The notes below the pieces were generated by a model. It worked only from the letters and a program-made list of their open reading frames with translations. It ran no database searches and had not been told where the DNA came from. The position numbers and the translations under genes were made by a program. Below are positions 12,006 through 23,989 of a stretch of 64,000 bases of DNA, piece after piece. Location of the stretch: the NCBI GenBank assembly GCA_950295325.1, contig OX485806.1, forward strand, positions 51,517,169 to 51,581,168, in the 5' to 3' direction. Source of the stretch: Polytrichum commune. Its lineage: Eukaryota > Streptophyta > Polytrichopsida > Polytrichales > Polytrichaceae. The first letter of the stretch is position 1; the number at the start of each line of letters is the position of its first letter.

Positions 12006-12990
12006 TTGTTAAGAGTTGTCATTGATTTTGAACTCTCTATTGATTCTAGTGACAATGATGGCAATGATGGTGCAACGTTTGAAGGAGTAGCAGATTTGTT
12101 ATGTAAGGGTCTAGAAAACCTCAAAGAAAATTTGGGGGCTAAACTTGTCAATGCACCCAAAAGTTTGAAAGGAGGTGATATTGGATTGAAATACCAACTC
12201 AAAATGCTTGAGTTTAGGAACTCCGTGAATAAAAAAATTATACGTGGCAAAGTAGAGAGTGTTTGAGAAGACAAAATGATGGAACTTCTCAAAATGCAAG
12301 GTGCTAGGCCTTATTCTTAGACAAATAAGTTGGCCAAAGAAAACATGCCAAGTATCTTCTTGGGACTTAGCAACGTAAGAAAAGTGAAATAAGTTTTGCT
12401 AGAAATGAACAACTACTATGATGTCCAAAGGCTCGATGATGATGACAAGGTCTCTATAGCGGTTATTTTCTTGAAAGACCATGTGCTTCAATAATATACT
12501 AGTATTTAAAAAAACCTAAAGAGAAAGCAAGCTTGACTTTGGTTTGCTTCAAGAAATTAGTTGTTGATAGGTTCATGCTAGAATACCCTGGATTGCAGGA
12601 AGGAATGAACGTGATGTAAATAAGGTATACGAGGTCTCCTAAGGGTATGTATATGATTTTAATACCCAAATGAATGATATATTTAAGATGTATTTATTTG
12701 CTAATTAATGCATTTTTTAGGTGGATTACAAAATTGGGTGGTGAATGTCTTGTTCAAGTTTTCAAAGTTTTTTGAGAACGTGGCGGGGATCATCAACTTT
12801 GTGGGGAAGAGACAAACCAATGGCCCCAAAAGGAAGTCGGGCAAGGACAAACCAAAGGTACAACTTCCAGCAAAGGTGACTACCAAGGAGGAAGACCACC
12901 CAAAGGCGAAATCAAAAGAGGCGACATGAAGGACAAGCGGTGCCACAAATGTGGCAAATTTGATCATTTTCAAGGGGGACATCATAGTAG
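12006..12990 (+). pseudogene. Ty3 gag relic with degraded zinc knuckle (A2)
   Basis: Open pieces at 12006-12266 and 12708-12929 are separated by a stop-rich stretch. At 12941-12985, in a different frame, CHKCGKFDHFQGGHH resembles a CCHC zinc knuckle (Cys-X2-Cys-X4-His-X4) with His in place of the last Cys. The segment before it is Lys/Pro-rich, as is usual upstream of the knuckle. Gag normally forms the particle and binds the RNA. The position just after the primer site fits. Confidence 0.65.
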
Positions 12991-13189
12991 TTATCCATAT
13001 GATTGCCATTTATTACCTATGGTGGGAGGTGGTAAATTGAATATGGTCTCAATGGACCAAATGTATAATGAACAAATGATGGTGGTGGATTGATTGAAAC
13101 AAGTCAAAAAAAAATCAAAAGAAAACTAGCAATAATGGGCCTCCCCCAATGCACATTTGCAAGGTGTTAGAAAGATACAAGGATGTGTA

Positions 13190-13870
13190 TACCAACAATT
13201 TGTCCCAAGAGTTACAGCCAACAAGAGAAGTACATCACAAGATGGAAGTGATATCGGGGTTTAAGCCACCATCCAAGGCATCTTATCGACTGAACCAAAA
13301 ATAATAGCTAGAATTCAATAAACAACTTAATGACTTGCTATCAAGAGGCCACATTGGGCCGAGAAAATAACCGTATGTAGCCCCAATATTCTTTGTGGAC
13401 CAAAAAAATAGCATGTGAATTGATTATAGGGCTTTGAATAAGGTGACTATAAAAAATAACTATCCGTTATTTTGGATTGACGATCTTTTTGACCCGTTGG
13501 CAGGCCAAGTATTTTGGCTGTATAAACTTAAAATTGGTATACTACCAAAATCAAATCGCGGATGAAGTTGTGGAAAAAGTGGCGTGGCGTACAAAGTATG
13601 GGTCTTTTGAGTTCTTGGTGATGCCCTTTCAGTTGTGCAATGCACCCTCGACATTCACAATCCTTATGAACACAAACTTTTGAGAGGAAATGGAAGACTT
13701 TGTGATAGTCTACATCAATGACATCTAGGTGTAATCCAAGATGGCAAAAGACCACACACAACACCTTGAGGCAATGTTTCCAAAAGCTAAGAAACAACAA
13801 ATTATATGCCAATGCGGAGAAAAACAACTATGCTTGACAAAAAATTGAGTTTTTCGGCCATTTGATGACG
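13190..13870 (+). pseudogene. Ty3 reverse transcriptase relic (A2)
   Basis: A broken plus-strand reading shows RT blocks in order. First is LQPTREVHHKMEVISGFKPP (the usual ...HKIDLVPGAKPP region). Then comes [17 protein letters not shown], a piece with FGLCNAPSTF-type sequence (PFQLCNAPSTF near 13627), and FVIVYINDI near 13702, the position of the catalytic YVDD motif, here YIND. Several in-frame stops and at least two frame changes are present. The relic ends abruptly at about 13905 at the joint with the truncated LTR. Confidence 0.8.
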
Positions 13871-13917
13871 ATTGATGAAATTAAACCATATATCAAAATG
13901 GTCAAGGCAATTCAACA

Positions 13918-14734
13918 AAGACCTTGGAATGACACCCAGGATTTGTGGCGCCATTGGTAAGAGGGCCCAATTGATCATAATGAGGATGATAGCCCTAGGT
14001 ATTGAGAACATCTCCCACCCACAGTGATTAAGAGTCAGGAAGGTCAAGCCATAAGCTATGAATAGTTTGTGGCATCTACATTTTTAACTGCTTAATAACA
14101 CCTCAATCAAATGTGTGAACTAAGAGATATGGCAATTTGAATTGGGCATTGCCTAAGGAAAACAATGCCCTAGGAGTGGCGCTCAAGATAACTTAGATTG
14201 GAACAACCATAATTTCCTCAAGATTTGCCTAACTGGACAAAAGATGCGGCCATTGGCATTTAAGCAAAGAGTAGATGCCAATAGAATGGATTCATAGGAA
14301 GAAGTTATGGTAGCTTCAAGCTGCTAGGGGTTTCTAGCCCTTGCAATTAAGAGCAAAATGTCTACTTGGTCCCAACCCTTAGAAGAAAGACAAAAACATT
14401 TCTTGATGGTGGGATAAGGGCCCTATCCAAAATCCTAGAAATTTCTATGAATAGGGCGGCGTTGCCCATTGACCCCACCTGAAACATGTCTAGCAAGTAT
14501 GCTTCGGGTTGTTGTAGTGTTGTTTTGGGAACACGATGATTTATTCAAGAGTAAATTTCCATTAATGGAAATGCACATCAAACCATTGGCTTCTTATTAA
14601 GGAAAGAATTTTGAATGCATATGTATGGAGAGCTAACCATGTAGCATATGGGATGTGCAGGTTACCACTTGTAACATTTGTTATAATTGGAAAACAATCA
14701 AGATAAGGTAAGGGCACTAATAAGGATTGCAACA
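13918..14734 (+). repeat. Family A 3' LTR of A2, 5'-truncated
   Basis: Begins inside the LTR at the ACCTTGGAATGACACCCAGG block (about 75-85 bp missing) and ends ...GGATTGCAACA. The break joins directly to RT coding sequence, indicating an internal deletion through integrase, polypurine tract and the LTR start. Confidence 0.8.
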
Positions 14735-14736
14735 CG

Positions 14737-15646
14737 TGCATTTTTTTCACAAGGAATGCCCACAACACCATAGGCTCAAGGGGGACCCTAGAATGACACA
14801 TGCAACTTGTGGCACCATAGGGACGAGGGCCCAAATGATCCTAGTTTGGGTGAGGATCATGGGTGCTGAGAACACTTCCCACCTATGGAGACTAGGAGTC
14901 ATAGGGCAAATCCATTAGCATTGAATAACTTATGACGTCGGGATTCTAAAATGCTCAAGAAACATCCCAATCAAAGGGGTGAGCTGGGAGATATATTAAT
15001 TTAAGTTTGGCATTGCCTAAAGACAATATCAACCACTGCAGGGGACAATAATGACCTAGGAGTGGCGCCAGAGACTGCCGTGGTTTAAATTACCTTACCT
15101 TTAGCAATACTTGTCTGAATGGGCCAAATGAGTCGTCTATCAACATCTACGCACATAATGGAAGTTGATGGAATGGTTGTTTGATAGAATTGGAAATCGT
15201 ACAACAACGTTATGGAATTTTAAAGCTGTTGGGGGACTCCAAAGCCAACGGCTAAGGGAAAATATGTATTTGGCCCCCACTCTTGGAGTACAAACAAAAT
15301 GTTATTTGATGTTAAGATGGCGTCGCCTCCACAAGTGTTGGCTTGTGGTGGCAAAGTTGTCAAGTATGTTTTGGATTGTTAAAGTGTTGCTCCAATCACA
15401 TGGTGATCAACTTAAGATTGGACTTACATGAATGGAAATCCGCATCTAATCATTGGCTATGTATTAAACGGTGAGTCCCAAATGCATGTGTAGGAAGATT
15501 GGTCACCAAGCTATGAGCTTGGAGGTTTGGGTATAGAAAACTAATCTTGCCTGTGTATGGGATGTACACACTTAGTGTTTGTGTCACCTATTAAAATTGA
15601 ATAATGGTCAAGATGAATTAAAAGGGAGCTAGCAAAGGTCATGACA
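14737..15646 (+). mobile_element. Solo LTR, family A, degraded
   Basis: A 910-bp LTR (TGCATTTTTT...CATGACA) inserted at the very end of the previous LTR. Flanks are ACACG (14732-14736) and ACATG (15647-15651), a 5-bp duplication with one C/T difference. The last 3 bp of the older LTR are part of the duplicated site. Confidence 0.75.
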
Positions 15647-15651
15647 ACATG

Positions 15652-16676
15652 AATTTTCAATCGGATATCGGATATTGATCTTTATGTTTTTCCAAATTCT
15701 AAAAATTACCCCCACATTAATAAACTTCATTTTGAAATAGGCATAACCTTCACATGTACCACTGTCAACCAATTGCCTACAAGATTTTCACCATAATTGT
15801 TTGTGGGGACATTGTATGTAGTCATTATAAAAATGGAAAATGAGTACATTCACAACGTATTCATCAATGGCGGGGCAAGGGTGAACATCTTAATTAAAAT
15901 GATACAAAAAAATTGACGTTACCATTCTTAGAGGTATCAACCTACAACATTCAAATGGCAACTAAAATAATAAAATTTATGTAGGTTTATTGGAAGACAT
16001 GTCCATGGAAATCTAAGATATTTTTTCAAGGATTTTCAAATTAAGGAACATTGTTTCCCTTGAGGGACCCCATAATTACATGTGTTTTTGGGTCAACCAA
16101 AGCTCATGAATGCAAAAAACAATCAAATTGTCAGCATAATGAGATAATCATCCAAGGGCCACAAAGGCATGAGTTTTGTTCATCAAGAAAAAACTAGAAA
16201 ATACCCCCCTTTTCCAAGAAATACTCATACATAATTAGTATAATGAGCTCAGTAATAAAGAGGAAAATCGCCTTCTTAATCTTAGAACGTGATCCAATCC
16301 CAAATGATAGAGTGATCATATTATAATTTTGTCACCATCATAATAAAGTTGCTTAATCAAAATTACCACCATATAACACCATCCAATAAATACTGGTCCA
16401 TTTCCTGATCAAAGACATATAACAAATACTTAGCACATTGGATAAAAACACACTCATATTAAAAAATTGGAATCACCATATACCAAAGGATACTTCCATA
16501 ACCAAAAACTCCAAATTTTAATCAAAAGAAGATATTCCACCAAAAACTCAAGTTTAACAAACCATTCACATATAGCATAGCCGAAGATTAACAACACAAT
16601 TGTCTACCCATCCAATTTTTATCGGTACACAAAAACCTCAATGACTACAAATAATCAAAACTCAAGGCTAGGGTGG
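15652..16676 (+). pseudogene. Ty3 protease-region relic
   Basis: Internal retroelement sequence, heavily decayed. Near 15850 the plus strand reads NEYIHNVFINGGARVNIL, equivalent to the (I)DGGSSVNIM-type active site of Ty3 aspartic proteases with Asp replaced by Asn. About 200 bp later a second block, NEIIIQGPQRH, corresponds to the end of the protease domain. After 16200 nothing is recognisable. It abuts the LTR at 16677 through CTAGGGTGG, a possible polypurine tract, so it may belong to that LTR's element. Confidence 0.6.
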
Positions 16677-17609
16677 TGTCACACTCCTCGTCATGGGGAG
16701 TACCCGCAATACCATGGTCACTAAAAAAGACCCCAAAGTGATGCCCGACACTTGTGGCGCCATAGGTGAGATGGCCCAAATGACTCTAGTCTGGGTGAGG
16801 GCCCGGGCATTGAGAAGGCCTCCCACATATAAAGACTAGGAGTCACAAGGGTAATTTTTGAATTTCTTATAGCGTTGGGAGCTTAGAATGCTCAAGATCT
16901 CTCATATTAGACGTGTGAGCTAAGAGATGTGGCAATTTGAGTGGGGCATTGCCTAGGGACAACGCCCTGGGACAATAGTGACTTGGGAGTGGCGCCCAAA
17001 ACTGCTAAGGTTTGAACAACCATAATTTTTTCAAATTTTGCCTAAACGTATCAAATGACACATTTATCGGCATTTACACAAATAGTAGATGTTGATCAAA
17101 TTGTTTTATGATAGAATCAAAAGTCATACACTAAAATTATAGAGGTTTGAAGATGTTGGGGCTTTGAGCCCCAACAGCTAAGGGAAAATGTCCACTTGGC
17201 CCCACCTCTTAGGAGATAGACAAAGTGTTACTTGAGGGTGGGGTAGGGGCCCCGCCCAAAGTCCTAAAGCCTTACTTGGGCGGGGCGGCATTGTTGATCG
17301 ACCCCACCCAAAGCATTATTGGCAACTATGCTTTGAGTGATTTGAGTGTTACTCTAGCAACGCAATCGAATCAACTCAAGATTGAACTTCCATAGATGAA
17401 AGTCCACATTTAATAATTGCCTACTTATTAAGGGAAGAGTCACAAATGCATGTGTAAGAGGGTTGGTAACCAAGCCATGAGCTTAGAGGTCCAAGGTATG
17501 GGGAATTTACCATGCACATGTGTGGGATGTGTAGGTTAGCGTTTGTGACACTTCCTAGAGCTGCAAAGTGATCAAGATAACGTAAGGGGCGCTAGCAAGA
17601 ATTGTGACA
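16677..17609 (+). repeat. Family A LTR
   Basis: A 933-bp LTR from TGTCACACTCC to ATTGTGACA. No matching 5-bp flanks (GGTGG against CTTGT), so it is probably the 3' LTR of a deleted element and not a solo LTR. Many C-to-T type differences from the young copies. Confidence 0.85.
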
Positions 17610-19501
17610 CTTGTATTTTTTCCCTTCCATCAGTTATGGCATAATAGAATAAACACAATAACGTAGATATTGAAATAGTATTTGGATTTGCATTTTTTAT
17701 TTATTAATTTGTTCCATATTATAAAAATTTATATCAAGATGTTTACACATATTTGGTCATATACAACTTTATTTTACTACTCGATTGATGGGATTTGAAT
17801 GTCATGAAGTTGTGCTGCAACATCAATGTTTTTGGCACAATTTTCTAACCCTCTATGCTTGGTATTAAAAAATATTTTTTTATGAAAACATTTCTCCCAA
17901 ATTTGACAAAAAAGAAGTGTGTATTGTTTTTTGTGGTAGTCATGAAAATTTTGAATCTTGTTGTTTTTCCGTGCTAAAAATGCTCATATGAAAGTTTCAT
18001 TTAACAAAATCTTTGAGTTTGCATATCAAGGTCCATATTTCGGCCATGAAGATTTCACTCTTACCTACACTAGTGAATAAACATCAACCAATAAATGGCC
18101 ATGTACCTTGGCAAGGCATAAATGAGAATGACCTACCTTCATATAGATGTTTATTGAGGATTTATGTAAGTTTGGGGTAATGGTCATCACAATGTCATAA
18201 CATCCAGTAGTGGATTAATGATTTGAAATTCTAACTAAAGATTTGAGTTGCATTACCATGTTTTAATAACTCTACCTTTATTTTCTAGTACTTCTACCAT
18301 CCATTGTAATCATTATGGAACATATGATTTATAATGTGATTGTATTTCCATTCAAATTATTTTGTCCATTTATATCATAAGAGTGGATTCCATTTTGTTG
18401 CTTATGAGGCAAATAATCTCATATTTAATGAGATACTTCAATCACTTCACAAATCCTTGCCTCGAAACAACATAGTTGGTCAATTTTCACAATTATTTTC
18501 ATTGGTGGATGATGAAAAACCTCTTTGCAAAATGGCCTTATTGTATGCCCGCTGACTCGCTCATCCCTTGTGATTCGATGGACCGTGGATTTCTCCATCT
18601 TTGGAGGTCATGTGCTGAGTGAAACACTTATCATAAACCATGTGTACATGTGTCCCAGGACCTAACCAAAACCATGTGCATGAAGGGACACACAAGTCTA
18701 TTCATGGCATGTATATGCCACATGTCATGAGTATATGACATTTCACCAATTGGTACAACAGATTGTCATTATGTGTAAGTGACATTTATATGATATGTTT
18801 ACTTGGGGTTTGCAGTATGTGCCATTGGCTCCTAAGGGATGGCTTGACCAAAAATTAAGTGTGGAGGTCGAAAAAATTAAATTGCAATTTTGACAACATT
18901 GGGATGATCGAATTAATAAGTGCATGATTAATGAAAGGACAACAATATTACCATGGTTAAGAGTTTCATGAATAACAATTATAATAAGGTGACTTACAAT
19001 TTGCGAGATGTCCTACCAGGTGTATGACATTGCAATGACAACAATCCTTATGCATTGAAATTGATGGCTACAAAAAAAAACACAAAGAGGTTTTAGCATG
19101 GTCAAACGGGGAGGTTTGTTTGTGTGGTCACTTTGCCAACCATTAAATACAATGCCCATGGATGTTGAGAATCCACCCGAGCAACATTGTGGATTTTTTT
19201 GCCAAAGTGATCATTCCAGACGCAAAAAATGCACATTGCTTTTGAAAAAGGGTTGGCTGGAATTTGTGAAATTTCTCAATGTTATGTGGTGTACATTTCC
19301 ATGATTTCTAGCCGAATTTAGTGTTGCAAAGTTTTGGTTTTGTCACCATGCATTTGTGCACTTATGTTTGTATGATAATCTTTCATAATTTGTTGATCTT
19401 GCATGAGGTTTTAGAGACCATGGGCAGAAAACATCTCACAACGAGAGTCTAGGAAAATTTATGTTATTCCTTTGACTCTTTTTATTTTCTTGCCACCATT
19501 T
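17610..19501. other. No gene recognised
   Basis: AT-rich, with short open frames only (the longest is a 71-codon plus-strand frame at 18340-18555 without known motifs). No transposon ends were identified. Likely old degraded repeat or intergenic sequence. Confidence 0.5.
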
Positions 19502-19509
19502 CCTACGAG

Positions 19510-19849
19510 CTCGGGGGGGGGTAGTCATTGGTTGGAGTAGCAATATACGTGCGAACAAATGATAGGGTATTTTAAAAACATGGGGGCTAAAAATTATAAT
19601 TGGACTTAAGAGTAATATAGGGTATCAAAAATGGCACTGGACATCTTTAAAGTACTATAGGGTATGGAATAATAGGTAATTTGGAATTATACGTAATGCA
19701 AGCCATTTTTCTATTAACCCAAAGTAGAATTTTACATAATGATAGCATGTGAAAAAAAAAGAATTGAAAGTAATACCCCCCTATAAAATAGTGGTTGTTC
19801 GCACCTATATCCTTAACTTTTTAACACACTGCCCCCCCCCCCCCCCGAG
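19510..19849. mobile_element. Non-coding hAT-like MITE with G-run/C-run ends
   Basis: A 340-bp element beginning CTCGGGGGGGGG and ending with a run of C then GAG. It is flanked by perfect 8-bp direct repeats CCTACGAG (19502-19509 and 19850-19857). The two ends remain similar inward as inverted repeats, for example ATACGTGCGAACAA on the left against ATAGGTGCGAACAA on the complement of the right. An 8-bp duplication is typical of the hAT superfamily. There is no coding capacity. The internal AT-rich part contains repeated GGGTAT-type words. Confidence 0.8.
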
Positions 19850-19857
19850 CCTACGAG

Positions 19858-22468
19858 AGGGTCATTGGCAAAATTTGTAGAAACATCGTGAGATAAAAAA
19901 ATAAGGTCTAATATATTCATTGTAGATAAAATTTGCAAAAAATGTACATATAAAATAGGAGGTTTTAAAATAATGAAACATGCTTACATATAAAATACCA
20001 TCACTTGTAATGGCCTCATTTATCTAGTGAATACATGAAAAACAACGTGGAAACCATTACTAGGGTAGTGGGTCTAGGGTAGGGTTTGTGCTAGTAGATG
20101 AAAGAATATAATTTTATATCGAAAAAACTTGGATGGATGACTCCACAAACTAGTTTGCTTGAACATTACCAAACCAACATATTCAATGTGAAGTTAATGT
20201 TCTCTACCTACATGCCATGAAGGGAAATTTTAGCGCGTGTCTGAATTGCAATATTCTTTCCAAATTTTTTGGGTAGTATAAGTAAAATAAGGTATTTTTA
20301 ATTGATTATCCAAAATTATAATTCTTGATAGGGTTATTAGAAATACAAGCATTTATCATTTTTTTGAAAAACACCATACCTTATAAATTTTTTTGGATAG
20401 TAAATAACCCCTTGATAAATAGGTCTCGAGCACACATGTATACAAAATATGAGAAGGAGAGACCTCCCCCCAAGCCATCTCCATGTGGCCTAGTCTATCA
20501 TCATTAATTGCCATCACCCCATCATGTGCATTTTAGGAATGTCAACCATTCCTTGACAGAGCTCCCGTCCATTCCAAAAACTCATTATGGCAAACCTAGA
20601 AGAAAACAAATTGGGGTTTGTTGAACTTGGGGTTTTTTATATCTATTTTAATAAATAAATTATTTATTTTGTTTATGACCTGGGATGATAAAAAAATGAA
20701 TACCTCAATCCAAATAATTTTGTGGCCCCATGTACATTAAAGCATACCAAGGAGTCAGTTTGTGGTTTAATAATCAATCATTGCAAATGGATTGAAAGGA
20801 CAACTCGATCATGAATACTTTACTTTTGGAATTCCTTTGTGGCCATGGCCATTGAATAATTGTTTTTACAATTTCTATTGGCCATGACCCTCCTATTATT
20901 TGTGAATGGTTTGGAGTGAGTTTTGAATTTGCCATGGCCATGGAATGACTGACACCACACATGATGATGGCCAAATTGTTGTAACACATTTTTTTATAGA
21001 GTTTGTGTGCTTGATTTGCATGGTTTTGAGGTTGTGCATTGCCACAAACCGTGGATGATGGAAACATTTTGAGTTTTCTTAGCAACGACATCATTGCTTT
21101 GAGGTTTGTGTTGTATAATATGTAAGGACTATCTATGTACATTAGTGAGTGCATTATACAAAGAACTACAATCCATGTGTGGTGAAAATCCATTCCTTTA
21201 ATATCTTCAATGGCGTTTTTTCATGAACATTTTCCAATTGGCAATAAATGTGTGACTTGCTCTTAAGCTTCATTTAGAATTTTCTATCAAGTGTATATAC
21301 TTGCACACCATAATGCAAGTGGACCAAGTGCAGACATTGTATTTTCAAATTTTCACATAATGCATGAGTTCAAAGAACATTTCATTCCCATGTCTTGAAT
21401 TATTCGTTGTTATCATATATTGGGAATGACTTATGTAGGTAATGAGTGTAGTAAGAATGGGAAAAATATGTAAATGGCATGGTAGATTGATATTTTAGTG
21501 ATTTGTTGGAACATGTGAAATCTTTGAGTGTACCGTGGAGGCCCTATGTGGTAGGAGGTCATATGAATGGACCCAACTGCAAAGAAACAAAAACATGGAC
21601 ATGTTTAGAAATTGCCAAACCAACATGGTGTGGAAGAAAATAATGCGCATTTATCAATAACTGTGTAGAAGATGAAGGCTAGGATGGTGATGAATGCATG
21701 GTAGACAAACCAAAGGAAATTGCCATGATTTCCATGGACTTGTGGAGTGTAGTATGAATCAACAATTTTGTCTAATACAAAAATTAATATAATACAAAAA
21801 AACCAAAATTTTGAAAACGAGGTGGAGGAGGTGGAAATGCAAAAACATCATCAACAAAAATTGAAGTGTAAATATATTAAATAGTGTCAATAGGTGCAAA
21901 CAGGAAAATCCACAATACACAAATATAATTTAAATAATTTTTGGAATAAATAAATAAATAAAATATTTTTATTTTTATTATAACTTTTCTAACCTCCTTA
22001 AACACAGTAAAGCATGTCATTGATTACAACTTGTTATAACCTCTTTAAATCTAGTAAAACATGTCATTGATTTCAACTTGCTCACTAATTTCTTACCCCA
22101 AGTAATTCCTACACCTTGTTAAGCTCATTTTGTTATTGTCGTGATTGGGCCAATGTTATGGCACATCACGATCCATATTGACAAGACCAAATTTAATAAA
22201 TGCACGTATGGTTTTGGCTTGCCATGGAATGGATGCAAAGACGTGTTGAACATTTCATAGTTGTCCATTGTTTAGGTCACTAGTTGGAGTGCCACGTGGA
22301 AAATCTAGTTTTTAAGTCTTTTAACTTTGGTTTCTAGGACAGACAAACACTTTGGTTTTGGAAAGGTCGTGGAGGAGACAATATCCTTTGCATTGACTCC
22401 TAGGTTAGCATGGATGCCTTGGCTCATGAAATCTCCCCAAGTCAGGTGCCCTTCATTGATCCACAATG
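19858..22468. other. No gene recognised; AT-rich with a short duplication
   Basis: No recognisable gene. A 139-codon minus-strand frame (20774-21193) has a low-complexity composition and no motif. Near 21995-22080 a segment containing ACATGTCATTGATT is duplicated in tandem (unit about 50 bp). Part of this interval may be the decayed 3' continuation of the MULE relic at 22469-22663. Confidence 0.45.
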
Positions 22469-22663
22469 TTATGCAATTGTGCACTCGGCTAGATTATGGT
22501 GTATGAGTAGGAACACCTTCAATTGATGTTTGCAAGTATTCCCATGTTGTGCGTATGAGCAATCACATGAAACCCATTTTGTTGTTGGATTATGCAACCA
22601 ATATCTTTTGTGATGGTGTTTGGACAAGGCCAACATCGTGAAATTTGTTGGGAAAGCTAGCAA
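22469..22663 (-). pseudogene. SWIM zinc finger of a MULE-type transposase
   Basis: A minus-strand frame reads WVSCDCSYAQHGNTCKHQLK, a clear SWIM zinc finger (Cys-X-Cys ... Cys-X-His) of the kind found at the C-terminal side of plant MULE transposases. The DDE-domain relic in the same orientation lies at about 28375-28890. The intervening chromovirus (23155-28351) was inserted later, so both pieces probably belong to one element about 1.2 kb long at this point. Only the finger and about 20 residues on either side can be read. Confidence 0.7.
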
Positions 22664-22817
22664 TGTGACGTAGTTGACATAATAAGTATGGCCTTCAAGA
22701 TATCAGTGATAAGGGATAGTTTTTATTTTTTGTTAGAAACCAATCCATTCAACCTCATCAATGCCTTGTATTAGTAACCACACAACACATCATCTATGAG
22801 TTTGATGGATTGTCCAA

Positions 22818-23025
22818 TCAAATATGCGCCTCAAATATCAACCTTTAGATTGATGTAATATGTGCCTTTGATATCTACCTTTAGATTGGTGTAATATGGC
22901 CTTAAATTTAGTCAAATACGTGCCTTTGATATCTACCTTTGGATTGATGTAATATAGCCTTCAATTTACTCAAATATGTGCCATATTATTGACATTTGGA
23001 TTGATGTAATATGGCTTTGGAGTTA
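22818..23025. repeat. Degenerate tandem repeat, about 40-60 bp units
   Basis: Four imperfect copies of CCTTTAGATTGATGTAATATG-like sequence (starting near 22842, 22879, 22940 and 22995), separated by variable CAAATATGTGCC-like words. Probably a local slippage expansion. Confidence 0.6.
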
Positions 23026-23154
23026 ACATAATAATTTTCTATCGCGACATTTGTATATTCTCTAGCATAAGGCATGTCATAGTTGCCCATACACCACACG
23101 TTGGATGTGTGACCCCCCTCTTTGCAAATTTTATTCAAGATCTGTGAGTTACGG

Positions 23155-23510
23155 CGTAATGTACCTTGCTAATAGTTCATAAAAACAATTATTTATTGAG
23201 TAAAATTCACCTCCCAACGTAGAGACACACCACAAAACATAATGTGTGTTCTCCTTCCTCTGAGGCATATTTATACATAGTATTTATGAGATACTTCTAG
23301 AAGTCTCAAATATGTCTATACATAGACTGAAGTCTCCTTATCTATATGCTTAAATCACTTTCCCTTTTGTTTTTCATAGATAAGAATCATCCAACTTCTC
23401 GTCCTTCTCGTCCATCGATTTCCCATTCATCCACGCTTCTTAGTCTTGAACATTCATCCCTGCAATTTATTTCCATCCTCAACAATACATTTGCTAATTA
23501 GTATATTATA
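23155..23510 (-). repeat. Chromovirus 3' LTR
   Basis: 356 bp. On the minus strand it starts TATAATATAC (normal TG mutated to TA) directly after the polypurine tract. A TATA-box-like TATAAATATG lies at about 23267-23276 (minus strand), the likely U3 promoter. Confidence 0.92.
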
Positions 23511-23523
23511 CTCTTCCCCTCTC
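23511..23523 (-). promoter_or_regulatory. Polypurine tract
   Basis: The minus strand reads GAGAGGGGAAGAG immediately upstream of the 3' LTR. This is the expected plus-strand DNA priming site, and it fixes the LTR border. Confidence 0.88.
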
Positions 23524-23740
23524 AAATTAAGTCATTGTCCGCAATGACAAAATTTGGATAAGTTTCCCTGAATTCATTTTTTAACTCCCATGATGCCTCA
23601 TCTTCAAGATAATCTTTCCACTTAATAAGAAATCTACTGAATGACCTGATCCCGAGGTGTTGCAAATCAACCTGTAAAATTCTTTCAGGTTCAGCCAACA
23701 TCTTTCCCTCATGAACTATTTGAGGTAAATTTGGAAGCAC
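23522..23740 (-). pseudogene. Integrase C-terminal chromodomain
   Basis: A 72-codon minus-strand frame contains RFLIKWKDYLEDEASWEL, the core of a chromodomain (aromatic-rich KWK-Y---ASWE block). In chromoviruses this C-terminal module tethers the integrase to chromatin and biases insertion. Here it is the last coding piece before the polypurine tract. It is separated from the integrase core by frame breaks. Confidence 0.88.
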
Positions 23741-23989
23741 ATGATTGGGGGTCAGATACGTATTTTCTTAACAGACTTACATGAAACACATTATGAATTT
23801 TTCCAGTCCTTGGGTAAGTCTAACGCATACGCCACTTGACCAACTGTCTTAAGAATTTGAAATGGACTGCAAAATCAAGGGGATAATTTTCTAGACCTTC
23901 CAAGTTTTAATCCAGAGCGTTTAGGCGTTACTTTCAAAAGTACCTTCTAGCCAACTTCAAACTCTTTTACACTCCTTCTTTGATCAGCA

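Larger units (their letters stand above)
9059..14734 (+). mobile_element. Ty3/gypsy element, family A, degraded (A2)
   Basis: Plus-strand element with a 5' LTR in three pieces (9059-9581, 10562-10761, 11704-11913), a primer binding site at 11916, gag and reverse transcriptase relics, and a 5'-truncated 3' LTR (about 13918-14734). RNase H, integrase and the start of the 3' LTR are missing, apparently through one deletion joining the RT relic to the LTR near 13910. The three 5' LTR pieces sum to 933 bp, the normal LTR length, once two later insertions and their target duplications are removed. No target duplication could be seen around the whole element. Confidence 0.85.

Noticed and set aside
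19832-19846. C-run as a pure assembly error
   Set aside because: It is one end of an element with an exact 8-bp duplication and inverted-repeat similarity to the G-run end. The run length may still be unreliable.
20774-21193. 139-codon minus-strand open frame
   Set aside because: His/Met/Asn-rich composition typical of AT-rich non-coding DNA; no domain recognised.
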